The position numbers and the translations under genes are program-made. DNA of 64,000 nucleotides from Halopseudomonas salegens (GTDB taxonomy: Bacteria > Pseudomonadota > Gammaproteobacteria > Pseudomonadales > Pseudomonadaceae): NCBI RefSeq assembly GCF_900105655.1, contig NZ_LT629787.1, positions 1,860,001 through 1,924,000 on the forward strand. The letters are read 5' to 3'. The notes under the pieces were generated by a model. The model was given only the letters and a program-made list of their open reading frames with translations, was not told the origin of the DNA and searched no databases. Below are positions 17,413 through 26,673 of the stretch, one piece after another (the stretch's first letter is position 1; every line of letters begins with the position of its first letter).

Positions 17413-20145
17413 TCACCCAGCCAGCAACCCGCGCAATACGTAGTGCAGAATGCCGCCGGCCTTGAAGTAGTCGATCTCGTTGCCGGTGTCGATACGGCAG
17501 AGCACCTCGAACTTGACCTGGTCGCCATTGGTCCGGGTGGCCACAACCGGCAAGCTTTGACCCGGTTTCAGGTCATCATCCAGCCCCTGGATATCAATGC
17601 GCTCATGCCCATCCAGGCCCAGTGCAGCGACACCCTGCCCATCCTGGAACTGCAAGGGCAGCACACCCATGCCGACCAGGTTGGAACGGTGAATACGCTC
17701 AAAGCTCTCGGCAATCACCGCTTTGATACCCAGCAAATTGGTACCCTTGGCCGCCCAGTCGCGGCTGGAGCCGGTACCGTATTCCTTGCCGGCCAGGATC
17801 ACCAGCGGGGTATCTTCCTTCTGGTAGCGCATGGCGGCATCATAAATGGATTGACGTTCGCCACTGGGCACATGGATGGTTTCACCACCCTCCTCGCCTG
17901 CCAGCATCAGATTACGGATACGGATATTGGCAAAGGTGCCGCGCATCATCACCTGATGATTGCCCCGGCGTGAGCCATAGGAATTGAAATCATCCGGTTT
18001 TATGCCGAGACTTTGCAGGTACTCGCCCGCTGGCGAGCTGGCCTTGATTGAACCGGCCGGCGAGATATGGTCAGTGGTGATCGAGTCGCCAAAGACGGCC
18101 AACACACAGGCTTGCTTCACCGGCTCTACGGGCTTCAGCGGTTGATCAATATGCTCGAAGTACGGCGGGTTTTGCACATAACTGGACTTGTCATCCCAGG
18201 CATAGGTGCTGCTGTCCGGTACCTCAATACCCTGCCAGTGCTCATCGCCACTGAAGACGTCGGCATAGCGCTCACGGAACATGCTCTGTTCAACCATGGC
18301 CACTGCTTCAGCAATTTCGGCATTGCTGGGCCAGACATCCTGCAGATACACCGGCTTGTTGTCGGCATCCAGCCCGAGCGGCTCCTTGGCCAGATTCATG
18401 CGCGTATTGCCGGCCAGGGCATAGGCCACCACCAGGGGCGGCGAGGCCAGCCAGTTGGCCTTGACCTGCTGATGTACACGGCCTTCGAAATTGCGATTGC
18501 CGGACAATACCGACGAAACGACCAGGTCATGCTCAGTGATGGCTTTGCCGATGGCTTCCGGCAGGGGGCCGGAGTTGCCGATGCACGTGGTGCAACCGTA
18601 ACCAACCAGATTGAAACCCAGCTTGTCCAGATAGTCATTCAGACCGGCCTTGGCGAGGTAATCCGTAACCACCTTGGAACCGGGCGCCAGGGATGACTTG
18701 ACCCAGGGTTTGCGTTGCAACCCTTTCTCCAGGGCTTTTTTCGCCACCAGGCCGGCCGCCATCATCACGCTGGGGTTGGAGGTATTGGTGCAGGACGTAA
18801 TCGCGGCAATGACCACGGCACCATGCTTGAGCACATGTTCCTCGCCATCGATTTCAACCGTCGTAGCCCCGCTATGCGATCCTACGGCCGTGCCGCCGCC
18901 CCCTTCACTTTCCAGCCGCGCTTCAGCCTCGTCATCCGGCGTAACCTGCAAGGCCAGCAAATCATCAAAAGCCCGCGGGACATCACCCAGGGCAACCCGA
19001 TCCTGCGGCCGTTTCGGGCCTGCCAGGCTGGCTTCCACCTCATTCATATCCAGATGCAGGGTGGCGGTAAACACCGGTTCATGGCCCGACTCGCGCCATA
19101 ACCCCTGCGTCTTGCAATAGGCCTCGACACGCTCGATAACCGCATCCGGCCGGCCGGTTTGTCGCAGGTAATTGATCGTGACGTCATCTACCGGAAAGAA
19201 GCCGCAGGTGGCGCCATATTCCGGTGCCATGTTGGCGATGGTGGCACGGTCCGCCAGTGACAGATCGGCCAGACCATCACCATAGAATTCGACAAACTTG
19301 CCGACCACACCCCTGGCCCGCAGCATCTGGGTTACCGTCAGCACCAGGTCGGTAGCCGTCATTCCCTCTTTCATCTTGCCGGTCAGTTTGAAACCTACGA
19401 CTTCGGGAATCAGCATGGATACCGGTTGGCCAAGCATGGCTGCTTCCGCCTCGATGCCGCCAACCCCCCAGCCAAGCACCCCCAGACCATTGACCATGGT
19501 GGTGTGCGAATCCGTGCCGACCAGGGTATCCGGATAGGCCCATTGCTCGCCGTCCCGCTCTTCAGCCCAGACACTTTCGGCCAGATACTCGAGATTGACC
19601 TGGTGACAGATACCGGTGCCCGGCGGTACCACCCGGAAGTTGTCAAACGCCTGCTGCCCCCAGCGCAGAAAGGCGTAACGTTCGCCATTGCGTTCCATTT
19701 CTATCGCCACATTATCCTTGAAGGCGCTGGCATCGGCGAAGTGATCGACCATTACCGAGTGGTCAATCACCAGATCAACCGGTGACAATGGATTGATCTG
19801 CTGCGGGTCTCCACCCGCCTTGGCCACGGCATCCCGCATGGCGGCGAGATCGACGACTGCAGGTACGCCAGTGAAGTCCTGCATCAGTACCCGTGCCGGA
19901 CGGTACTGGATCTCCCGCGTCGAGCGTTGATCCTTGAGCCAGTCAACCACCGCCTGGCAATCAGCCAGGGTCACGGTTTTGCCGTCCTCATTACGCAGCA
20001 AATTTTCCAGCAAGACTTTGAGAGACATCGGCAAACGACTGATATCGCCCAATTTTTCCGCCGCTTTCGGCAATGAATGATAATGGTAACTGGTGTCCCC
20101 GACGGCGAGGGTTTGCAGGCTGTCCAGGCTATTCTTGACTGTCAT
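17413..20145 (-). CDS. acnA: Aconitate hydratase A
   Basis: The enzyme isomerises citrate to isocitrate in the TCA cycle with a 4Fe-4S cluster. With the start at 20145 the protein has 910 residues, the usual Pseudomonas AcnA length; the reading frame runs 49 codons further upstream, but that part is not family-like. AGAGGT precedes the ATG. Cluster ligands are Cys452 in ITSCTNTSNP and Cys518 and Cys521 in GYGCTTCIGNSG. The conserved TDSHTTMVNGLGVLGWGVGG block lies at 211-230. It is divergent from aer, the same arrangement recalled in P. aeruginosa. The 173-base spacer holds two inverted repeats. Confidence 0.97.
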   Translation of the reverse strand: MTVKNSLDSLQTLAVGDTSYHYHSLPKAAEKLGDISRLPMSLKVLLENLLRNEDGKTVTLADCQAVVDWLKDQRSTREIQYRPARVLMQDFTGVPAVVDLAAMRDAVAKAGGDPQQINPLSPVDLVIDHSVMVDHFADASAFKDNVAIEMERNGERYAFLRWGQQAFDNFRVVPPGTGICHQVNLEYLAESVWAEERDGEQWAYPDTLVGTDSHTTMVNGLGVLGWGVGGIEAEAAMLGQPVSMLIPEVVGFKLTGKMKEGMTATDLVLTVTQMLRARGVVGKFVEFYGDGLADLSLADRATIANMAPEYGATCGFFPVDDVTINYLRQTGRPDAVIERVEAYCKTQGLWRESGHEPVFTATLHLDMNEVEASLAGPKRPQDRVALGDVPRAFDDLLALQVTPDDEAEARLESEGGGGTAVGSHSGATTVEIDGEEHVLKHGAVVIAAITSCTNTSNPSVMMAAGLVAKKALEKGLQRKPWVKSSLAPGSKVVTDYLAKAGLNDYLDKLGFNLVGYGCTTCIGNSGPLPEAIGKAITEHDLVVSSVLSGNRNFEGRVHQQVKANWLASPPLVVAYALAGNTRMNLAKEPLGLDADNKPVYLQDVWPSNAEIAEAVAMVEQSMFRERYADVFSGDEHWQGIEVPDSSTYAWDDKSSYVQNPPYFEHIDQPLKPVEPVKQACVLAVFGDSITTDHISPAGSIKASSPAGEYLQSLGIKPDDFNSYGSRRGNHQVMMRGTFANIRIRNLMLAGEEGGETIHVPSGERQSIYDAAMRYQKEDTPLVILAGKEYGTGSSRDWAAKGTNLLGIKAVIAESFERIHRSNLVGMGVLPLQFQDGQGVAALGLDGHERIDIQGLDDDLKPGQSLPVVATRTNGDQVKFEVLCRIDTGNEIDYFKAGGILHYVLRGLLAG

Positions 20146-20165
20146 GCTGAGACCTCTTGGCAATG

Positions 20166-20220
20166 CGCTGGCAGCAAGCCAGCGGCAGAATTGATATACT
20201 CCCCAGACTACAGGGTCTGG
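20166..20220. promoter_or_regulatory. Two inverted repeats in the acnA-aer divergent spacer
   Basis: A 7-bp hairpin (20166-20172 with 20178-20184) lies in the probable acnA leader, and a dyad CCAGAC/GTCTGG spans 20203-20220. The second could be an operator for one or both divergent genes. No confident -10/-35 pair was found, and no protein is assigned. Confidence 0.3.
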
Positions 20221-20318
20221 CGCCCAAGCAACAACACAGGTAAAGAACTCTGACGTGTTGACGATAACAACAGCATAGACCAATAAAACCATTCGCCTCG
20301 CCGTATCAGGACGACTCC

Positions 20319-21875
20319 ATGCGCAATAATCAGCCCGTCACCCAGCGGGAACAAAGCTTTACCCAGGATCAGCGATTGATTTCCACGACCGACCTCAAGG
20401 GCCTCATTCGCTACGCCAATGAGGCTTTTATTGCGATCAGTGGTTTCACTGCGGATGAGTTGATCGGTGCTCCGCACAATCTGGTCCGCCATCCGGACGT
20501 GCCACCGGCCGTTTTCGAGCATATGTGGACGGATCTCCAGGCGGGTCGCAGCTGGATGGGTATCGTCAAGAATCGTTGCAAGAACGGCGACCATTACTGG
20601 GTCAACGCCTATGTGACCCCGGTACTGGAAAACGGCAAGGTGACCGGCTACGAATCCGTTCGCGTCAAGCCGACGCAACAACAGGTCCAGCGCGCAGAGC
20701 ATCTCTACCGACGCCTGAATCGTGGCGGTAAAGCCGTACAGGCCAACTGGCGGGGCTGGCTGGCTGATGTAACGCCCATGCTCGCCGTCGGTGGGGCTAC
20801 TGCGGCACTCGGCAGCGCCTTGGGCCCTTGGGGTATTGCCACCAGTCTGATTGTCAGCGTGCCGGCCGCCCTGAGTGTGCGTGCCTGGCAGGAAGCACGT
20901 TTACAGCGCATTATTGGTCAGGCCACACAAACCATCAGTGATCCCCTGCTGGCGCAAATGTACACCCCTTACCGAGGCTCCCTCGGGCAGCTGGAAATGG
21001 CGCTGCTGAGCCAGCAGGCGCGTTTGCAAACCAGCCTGACCCGTTTGCTCGACAGCGCCGGGCAGTTGCGCAGCCAGGCTACCGAAGCCAGTCAGTTAGC
21101 GCTGGATAGCTCGCACGGCCTGAACCAGCAACGCCAGGAAACCGAACAGGTAGCCACCGCAGTCAATGAAATGGCTGCCGCCACCCAGGAAGTGTCCGGC
21201 AATGTGCAGCGTACTGCCGAGTCAACCCGCCATGCCAGCGCATTGGCCAGTCAGGGCAAAGAAGTGGCCCAGGCCACTCGCCAGGCCATCGAACAATTGG
21301 CCAGCGCGGTGAATGCCGCTGCCGAGGTATCCAGCCAGCTGGCCACTGACGCCAGGGAAATCGGGACCGTGGTGGATGTGATCAAGGGGATTGCCGAGCA
21401 GACCAACCTGCTGGCTCTCAATGCTGCCATCGAAGCCGCACGTGCCGGTGAGCAAGGCCGGGGCTTTGCCGTGGTTGCCGACGAGGTGCGCGCACTGGCC
21501 AGCCGGACCGCCGACTCGACCGAACAGATCCACGGCCTGATTGCCAACCTGCAGCAGGCGGCAGAAAAGGCCGTCAACGCCATGCAACAAGGTCATGCTC
21601 AGGCGGACAAGGGGCTGGAGCGTGTGGTGGCCGCAGATGAAGCCCTGGATGGGATCAGTCAGGCCATCGAGCAAATAAACGACATGACCAACCAGATTGC
21701 CAGTGCTGCCGAAGAACAAAGCGCGGTGGCCGAGGAGATCAACCGCAATATCACCACGATAGCCGATCTCTCGGAGTCGACCGCAGGCAAGGCACAACGC
21801 AGTGCAGACCTGAGTATCGAACTGGCGGATACCGCCGGACATCAGGCCGAGCTGGTTGAGCGCTTCAACCGCTGA
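20319..21875 (+). CDS. aer: Aerotaxis receptor (PAS-containing chemotaxis transducer)
   Basis: A 518-residue Aer-type transducer. A PAS domain (about 18-118) with GYESVRVKP at its end should bind FAD and sense redox state. A hydrophobic segment (about 147-188) anchors the protein in the inner membrane. A long coiled-coil signalling domain follows, with the conserved hairpin tip GIAEQTNLLALNAAIEAARAGEQGRGFAVV near residues 350-385. It would control the flagellar motor through CheA/CheW. There is no periplasmic ligand domain. It lies divergent to acnA and converges on the universal stress gene. Confidence 0.9.
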   Translation: MRNNQPVTQREQSFTQDQRLISTTDLKGLIRYANEAFIAISGFTADELIGAPHNLVRHPDVPPAVFEHMWTDLQAGRSWMGIVKNRCKNGDHYWVNAYVTPVLENGKVTGYESVRVKPTQQQVQRAEHLYRRLNRGGKAVQANWRGWLADVTPMLAVGGATAALGSALGPWGIATSLIVSVPAALSVRAWQEARLQRIIGQATQTISDPLLAQMYTPYRGSLGQLEMALLSQQARLQTSLTRLLDSAGQLRSQATEASQLALDSSHGLNQQRQETEQVATAVNEMAAATQEVSGNVQRTAESTRHASALASQGKEVAQATRQAIEQLASAVNAAAEVSSQLATDAREIGTVVDVIKGIAEQTNLLALNAAIEAARAGEQGRGFAVVADEVRALASRTADSTEQIHGLIANLQQAAEKAVNAMQQGHAQADKGLERVVAADEALDGISQAIEQINDMTNQIASAAEEQSAVAEEINRNITTIADLSESTAGKAQRSADLSIELADTAGHQAELVERFNR

Positions 21876-21899
21876 AACTGTGACGTCGGGGCCGTATTG

Positions 21900-21917
21900 C
21901 CAGCCGGCCCCGGCTGG
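21900..21917. terminator. Hairpin between convergent aer and universal stress gene
   Basis: A 7-bp stem CCAGCCG/CGGCTGG with a 4-base loop; no T tract on either side, so weak. Confidence 0.35.
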
Positions 21918-21919
21918 GA

Positions 21920-22348
21920 TTACTTGATCAGCAGAACCGGCACCGGCACTTCATGCACAATGCGTGTGGCAACCGAGCCCATGACCAGGTTGCCCAGATT
22001 GCTCATGCCGCGGGTACCCATGACCACCGTATTGCAGCCCAACTGCTTGACCGCTTTGACCACTTCACCGATGACTTCGCCAATCACGGCATGGGTCTCG
22101 AAATTGATGTTTGCGGCCTCAAGCATGGCTGCAGCGTCGGTATTGATGTCCTGACCGTGCTGCAATGCCCCGTCATGCAATTGCTCCAGCATGCTAGCGG
22201 ACACATAGTTGCCATACAGCTTGGGCTCGCTCTGCACGTTGATCACATGTACCTTGATGGCCGGATACTCGGCGGAAAAGTCGACCAGATATTGAATCGC
22301 CCGCTTGGCGCTGGATGATCCGTCAAAGGGTACCAGTACATTTTGCAT
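21920..22348 (-). CDS. Universal stress protein (UspA family)
   Basis: A 142-residue single-domain Usp with the ATP-binding signature G-x2-G-x9-G-S in GTRGMSNLGNLVMGS near the C-terminus, and the N-terminal strand MQNVLVPFDGSSSAKRA. It is probably cytosolic and stress- or starvation-induced. The ribosome-binding site is AAAGGACA. A TTGAT half-site lies upstream, but a full ANR/FNR site is not seen. Confidence 0.9.
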   Translation of the reverse strand: MQNVLVPFDGSSSAKRAIQYLVDFSAEYPAIKVHVINVQSEPKLYGNYVSASMLEQLHDGALQHGQDINTDAAAMLEAANINFETHAVIGEVIGEVVKAVKQLGCNTVVMGTRGMSNLGNLVMGSVATRIVHEVPVPVLLIK

Positions 22349-22448
22349 AAATTGTCCTTTTCATTTCATGAAACCGCATGACCTGCTTGATTATAACCAG
22401 AATCCAGTGTGCCAAAACTGCCCGTTCTGCGGCTGACGCAGGTCAAAC

Positions 22449-22853
22449 ATGCGCATAGAAATACTGCCGGCGCTGCAATTACCCCTGGTCAACCGTTTTT
22501 ACCGGGCCCAGGGCAGCCGCATGCGCGCCCGAGGACAGCACCAGGTCTGGGTGCTGCGTGATCCTGAGATTTGCTGTGCCCTGTGCCTGGAGCCGATTGC
22601 CGAAGGTTTCTGGCTGACCAGCCTGTGCACTGCCGTGGAGCGCCGGCAACAGGGACTGGCCCGACAGTTGCTGGGCGCCAGCCTGAGCAACTGCAAAGGC
22701 CCTGTCTGGCTGTTCTGCGCACCGGAACTAGGGTCCTTCTACCAGCGCCACGGCTTTGTGCCGATCCGGAATCTACCGCACCCGTTGCAGCAACGCCTGC
22801 AGCGCTACCAACGGCACAAGCGCCTGCTGGCGTTGCAGTGCACCAGCTTATGA
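22449..22853 (+). CDS. GNAT-family N-acetyltransferase
   Basis: A 134-residue protein with the acetyl-CoA loop pattern R-R-Q-Q-G-L-A (about 65-71) and the late motif GSFYQRHGFVPI (about 96-107). These are typical of small GNAT enzymes. The substrate is unknown. The ribosome-binding site is weak. The gene is divergent from the universal stress gene. Confidence 0.75.
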   Translation: MRIEILPALQLPLVNRFYRAQGSRMRARGQHQVWVLRDPEICCALCLEPIAEGFWLTSLCTAVERRQQGLARQLLGASLSNCKGPVWLFCAPELGSFYQRHGFVPIRNLPHPLQQRLQRYQRHKRLLALQCTSL

Positions 22854-22951
22854 CCCAAAGCGCCATCATGGTGCACCACAAGACTGCAACCCGTCTGACA
22901 TAATGCTGCAATAATTAGTCAAGGCATTGTTTTAATTGAAAAAATCAAAAT

Positions 22952-22967
22952 TGGCACAGTTTCTGCT
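22952..22967 (+). promoter_or_regulatory. Sigma-54 (RpoN) promoter of the TorF-like porin gene
   Basis: The sequence TGGCAC-N6-TGCT has the invariant GG (22953-22954) and GC (22965-22966) separated by exactly 10 bases, the -24/-12 spacing that sigma-54 requires. Transcription would start near 22978, about 50 bases before the ATG. The AT-rich stretch at 22920-22950 is suitable for a bending protein. Confidence 0.7.
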
Positions 22968-23027
22968 CAGATCATATCGCCAACCAATTCAACACGATTG
23001 AATTTTTACACAACGGGGATACACCAA

Positions 23028-23762
23028 ATGATGAAGAAACTTGCCATTGCCATCGCCACCGCCAGCACACTGAGTGCTGCCAGCCTGGCACAAGCCGAAG
23101 CATTCGACACAGCTGTCGGTGAACTGGACGTGAGCATGACAGCTACGCTGGCCACTGATTACATCTGGCGCGGTCAGTCGCAAACTGCCGGCGTTGGTGC
23201 CGTACAGGGTAGCCTGGATATTGGTCACGAAAGCGGCCTGTATGTTGGTGCCTGGGCGTCCAACATTGACGCTGATGCTTTTGGCGGCTCTAGCGTAGAG
23301 ATTGACTACTACGTGGGTTACGGTGCCGATATTACCGACAACATCAGCTATGACCTGAGCTGGAACACGTACACCTACCCTGGCGCGGGCGGCAACCTCG
23401 ACAACGTCGATGAGTGGATTCTGGGCTTCGGCGTCTATGGTGTCGACCTGGCAGTCAAATATGCCTACGACCCCTCCAGCGCCCTGTACTACAGCGCTGG
23501 CTACGGCTTTGACCTGCCAGCTGGTTTCGGCCTCGGCTTCCACGTCGGCTACGCTGACACCAAGGATGAACTGAATGCCCCCACCGACACGAGCGAAAAC
23601 TACACTGACTGGGCGATTACCGTGAGCAAGGAAATCCTGGGTCTGGATACTGCATTGATGTATTCCGATACCAACATCAAGAGCTCAACCTGTGACGCCT
23701 GGTACGGCAAGAGCAGCTACTGCAGCTCGAACTTCACACTGTCTGTATCCAAGAGCTTCTGA
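23028..23762 (+). CDS. TorF-family putative porin
   Basis: The 244-residue product starts at ATG 23028 (GGGGA 8 bases upstream; the next codon is also ATG). It has a signal peptide ending S-L-A-Q-A near residue 23. The mature part alternates short amphipathic strands with many Tyr, Trp, Gly and Asp residues and ends in a terminal Phe (S-V-S-K-S-F), the pattern of an outer-membrane beta-barrel. The start TLATDYIWRGQSQT is typical of the TIGR02001/TorF family. In other bacteria these proteins can neighbour nitrogen-assimilation genes; here only the sigma-54 promoter points that way. The substrate is unknown. Confidence 0.8.
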   Translation: MMKKLAIAIATASTLSAASLAQAEAFDTAVGELDVSMTATLATDYIWRGQSQTAGVGAVQGSLDIGHESGLYVGAWASNIDADAFGGSSVEIDYYVGYGADITDNISYDLSWNTYTYPGAGGNLDNVDEWILGFGVYGVDLAVKYAYDPSSALYYSAGYGFDLPAGFGLGFHVGYADTKDELNAPTDTSENYTDWAITVSKEILGLDTALMYSDTNIKSSTCDAWYGKSSYCSSNFTLSVSKSF

Positions 23763-23834
23763 TCGGCAATACCTGCCTGTTGTGACCCTCCGGGCTGCAA
23801 CAGGCAGGCAGCTTCAACGTGCTGCTTCAGTTTC

Positions 23835-23867
23835 AACCCGGCATCCACGCGTGCCGGGTTTTTTTTA
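23835..23867 (+). terminator. Intrinsic terminator of the porin gene
   Basis: A 9-bp stem (23835-23843 with 23852-23860) followed by a run of eight Ts. Confidence 0.88.
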
Positions 23868-24122
23868 TTCCGGTGTACTGCTCTGCTCAAGCAGGGTAAT
23901 GATTTGCAGCGCCTGATCACGATGGCTGCCACAGATGGCCGGCTCGGCCTGAAACTCGGCGCACACCCTCGGCCGCAGTGGCGAACCAAACAGCTGGCAG
24001 CGCCATTCAGCATCCAGATGCGGACAGGCAACGCCGGCCGGCTTGCCCAAAGGCAAGCCCGGCAGCGGGCTGGAAATCGAGGGAGCGATACAACAGGCGG
24101 CACAGCCGCTTCGGCATTGCAT
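23865..24122 (-). CDS. YkgJ-type cysteine cluster protein
   Basis: An 85-residue protein with the pattern M-Q-C-R-S-G-C-A-A-C-C (Cys3, Cys7, Cys10, Cys11), a CPHL motif, then C-Q-L and C-A-E-F. This fits the YkgJ family of putative zinc or iron-sulfur binders. The ATG at 24122 overlaps the TGA of the upstream dehydrogenase (TGATG), so the two genes are translationally coupled. A longer in-frame start at 24167 would lie inside the dehydrogenase gene. Confidence 0.78.
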   Translation of the reverse strand: MQCRSGCAACCIAPSISSPLPGLPLGKPAGVACPHLDAEWRCQLFGSPLRPRVCAEFQAEPAICGSHRDQALQIITLLEQSSTPE

Positions 24123-24994
24123 CAGTTGCGGGATTGCAGACGGGTAATCAGGCTTGACGTATCCCAACGACCGCCGCCTGCGGCCTGCACATCGGCATAG
24201 AACTGGTCAACCAGTGCCGTCACCGGCAATTGACTGCCATTGCGCCGCGCCTCATTCAATACTATGGCCAGATCCTTGCGCATCCAGTCAACAGCAAAGC
24301 CAAAATCAAATTCACCGGCCAACATGCTTTTATGGCGGTTATCCAGCTGCCAGGACTGTGCTGCACCCTGGCTGATCACCGCCATTGCAGACTCGCCATC
24401 CAGACCGGCCTGCTGCGCAAAATGCAAGGCTTCCGACAATCCCTGTACCAGGCCAGCAATGCAGATCTGATTGACCATTTTGGTCAGCTGGCCACTGCCA
24501 ACCGGCCCCATAAGCTGTTGCATACGGGCATAGGCAGACAGCACCGGCTCAACCTGACGATAAGTCGCCTCCGAGCCACCGAGCATAATGGTCAGCTGGC
24601 CGTTCTCGGCTCCGGCCTGTCCACCGGAGACCGGTGCGTCCAGAAAGCCGACGCCCTGCTCTGCTGCCCGTTCAGCCAGTTCACGCGCAACATCAGCCGA
24701 GGCCGTGGTGTGATCGACAATAATGGTGTCCGCAGGAATGCCGGCAAGCACTCCGTCGGGGCCACTGATCACTGCGCGCACATCAGCATCGTTGCCGACA
24801 CAGACAAAAACCAGCTCTTGCCCGGCCGCAGCTGTCGCCGGTGTCGGGCAACTGCGGCCGGGGAATTGCGCCAACCACTGCTCGGCTTTACCGCCGCTGC
24901 GGTTATACACGGTTACCTCATGCCCGGCTTGAGCCAGATGCCCTGCCATCGGGAAGCCCATTACGCCAAGACCGAGAAATGCCACCTTCGCCAT
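24122..24994 (-). CDS. NAD(P)-dependent beta-hydroxyacid dehydrogenase (3-hydroxyisobutyrate dehydrogenase-like)
   Basis: A 290-residue protein with the N-terminal Rossmann motif FLGLGVMGFPMAGHL, the substrate-binding DAPVSGGQAGAENG near residue 120, and the catalytic lysine in GSGQLTKMVNQ near 170. The family includes 3-hydroxyisobutyrate, tartronate semialdehyde and succinic semialdehyde/glyoxylate reductases; which substrate applies is not decided by the sequence. Of two adjacent ATGs, the second (24994) has the better spacing from GGAGG. It forms an operon with the YkgJ-type gene. Confidence 0.85.
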   Translation of the reverse strand: MAKVAFLGLGVMGFPMAGHLAQAGHEVTVYNRSGGKAEQWLAQFPGRSCPTPATAAAGQELVFVCVGNDADVRAVISGPDGVLAGIPADTIIVDHTTASADVARELAERAAEQGVGFLDAPVSGGQAGAENGQLTIMLGGSEATYRQVEPVLSAYARMQQLMGPVGSGQLTKMVNQICIAGLVQGLSEALHFAQQAGLDGESAMAVISQGAAQSWQLDNRHKSMLAGEFDFGFAVDWMRKDLAIVLNEARRNGSQLPVTALVDQFYADVQAAGGGRWDTSSLITRLQSRN

Positions 24995-25007
24995 CATTCA
25001 CCTCCGC

Positions 25008-25039
25008 AAACAAAACAGCCACGCCCTGAGGCGTGGCTG
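25008..25039 (-). terminator. Intrinsic terminator after the NCS2-like permease
   Basis: A 10-bp stem (25030-25039 with 25016-25025, 4-base loop), followed on the minus strand by TTTTGTTT. It separates the permease from the dehydrogenase operon. Confidence 0.8.
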
Positions 25040-25066
25040 ATGATGTTGAGCATGATAGCAAAACTG

Positions 25067-26416
25067 TCAGTCTTCGTGCGGAATCGGGTCCGGGTTGCGA
25101 TCCCAGCCGACCAACAGAATAGTCGCCAACACACCGAAGGTCAGACCGATCCAGGGCTCGAAGAAGGCCAGAGCTGCGCCAATCAGTACAACGGTGCCGC
25201 GTGAGGTATTGTTCTGCGGAATCGACATGGCCACATAGGCACAGGCAAAGCCGGTCAATACCAGAGTCAGCGACAATGCCACACCCAGCAAGGGTTGCAG
25301 CCCGGTCAGCAATGGCAGCAGGAAGAACAGGATCGGCACGCCCATCATGTAATAGGAAGCCAGACCACTGTGCAGGCTGTTCATGCCTTCAACACCCTGC
25401 TTCCAACGCTGCACGATAATCACTTGAACCCCCGTCCACATGGCGCCCTGGGTCGGGAAGAAGGGGGCAAAAATCCCCATCAGTGCATTCCGGATGCCCA
25501 CCGACAAGTGCGTACGCGTCGGGTTGATATCGATATGCTCATCCTGGCGCTTGGTCAGGCCATCCCGGATCACTTCATTACCGGTTACCATGTCGCCGAA
25601 CAGGATGACGTAGGTAATGATTGCCAACGGCATGCCCTGCAGAAACATGTCCAGACTCGGCCAGCCGATAACGAAAGGCGACATCAGGTTCCAGGCCTCA
25701 CCGACCGGGGGAATCAGGATACCCCACTGAATATCGTAGCTGACCTCACCTACCATGGGGCCAACCACGCCGGCGATGATAAAACCAGGCAACAGACCCA
25801 GTGCGCCGATAATGGCAAAAACCTTGTATCTTTCCTTCAGTTTCTGCATCGGCAGGGAGAAAGCAAAGATCAGGCAAACGGCACACGCGAGGGTAATGGC
25901 GATCGGCTGCTGAAACAGGAAGCGCTCGGCATCATCAATGAATACCCGTTTCAACGCTGCGATGGCGGCACCAAGAATGATGCCGGCTTTCAGCGTATCA
26001 GGCAGCCAGAGCACAAACTTTTTGCCCAGGCCACTGACCCCGAGAACAACCAGCAGCACGGCAAAATTGAGAGACAGTGCCGTCATGGCCTGAAAGCGGG
26101 ACGCCGGGTCATCATAGCCGCCCAGCACGAAGGCAAGTACCAACGGCAATGCCGGCGTGACCCACCCCGGCGCATAGGGTTCCCCGAAGAAAATGACCGC
26201 TGAGCCGATGAGAATGGAGTGAATCATCGACATGGCCACAGCCTGCTCAAAGGTCAGGCCGAAGAACTCCATCATCAAGGGAACCAGGGCAAGACCGGTC
26301 GCTGCGGCCACAAACAAACCCTGCAGTGCTTCCTGCCAATAGAATCGTGTGTGGTAAAACGGCAAGCGGAAGGTAAAAGGGCCCCAGCGCCAGCCGGGAA
26401 GCTCGGGTTTAGACAT
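25067..26416 (-). CDS. Multi-pass permease resembling the NCS2 (xanthine/uracil) family
   Basis: The start at 26416 has GGAG 6 bases upstream; the frame also runs 22 codons further upstream without a good site. The 449-residue protein has about 12-14 hydrophobic segments. Early features are the paired LALVPLMMEFFGLTFEQA and GWVTPALPLVLAFVLGG, which recall the inverted-repeat core of NCS2/APC-fold transporters. The charged loop GNEVIRDGLTKRQDEHIDINPTR is distinctive. I cannot name a substrate, and SulP-type or BenE-like carriers are alternatives. It is a single-gene unit with its own terminator. Confidence 0.55.
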   Translation of the reverse strand: MSKPELPGWRWGPFTFRLPFYHTRFYWQEALQGLFVAAATGLALVPLMMEFFGLTFEQAVAMSMIHSILIGSAVIFFGEPYAPGWVTPALPLVLAFVLGGYDDPASRFQAMTALSLNFAVLLVVLGVSGLGKKFVLWLPDTLKAGIILGAAIAALKRVFIDDAERFLFQQPIAITLACAVCLIFAFSLPMQKLKERYKVFAIIGALGLLPGFIIAGVVGPMVGEVSYDIQWGILIPPVGEAWNLMSPFVIGWPSLDMFLQGMPLAIITYVILFGDMVTGNEVIRDGLTKRQDEHIDINPTRTHLSVGIRNALMGIFAPFFPTQGAMWTGVQVIIVQRWKQGVEGMNSLHSGLASYYMMGVPILFFLLPLLTGLQPLLGVALSLTLVLTGFACAYVAMSIPQNNTSRGTVVLIGAALAFFEPWIGLTFGVLATILLVGWDRNPDPIPHED

Positions 26417-26673
26417 GGCACACTCCGTGACTTTTTGAATTTGTTTTTTTGTTTTCCGAACCGGATCGGAATTGCGAATCATTATGCCGTTTGTTCACCG
26501 TCCGTGCATACGGCCATCGGGATTACGCCAGACCCTGATGCCGACGGCTTGACAACACATCTCCAGAACCACTGCTTCAACGCAGACCACTGCCGACAAG
26601 GGCCGCAGCAGTCTGCACTGGTTGACGACCATCACGCGCTGCTCTCAATCACACCATACTTGCATTATCACAA
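26417..26673. other. Intergenic spacer between permease and RND pump genes
   Basis: 257 bases. No open reading frame with a ribosome-binding site, no tRNA and no clear terminator for the pump genes. A partial Fur-like match (13 of 19 by eye) near 26469-26487 is not strong enough to call. Confidence 0.4.

Noticed and set aside
22349..22448. ANR/FNR site for the universal stress gene
   Set aside because: Only a TTGAT half-site is present; the second half does not match.
26469..26487. Fur-like box upstream of the permease
   Set aside because: About 13 of 19 positions by eye, one half only; too weak.
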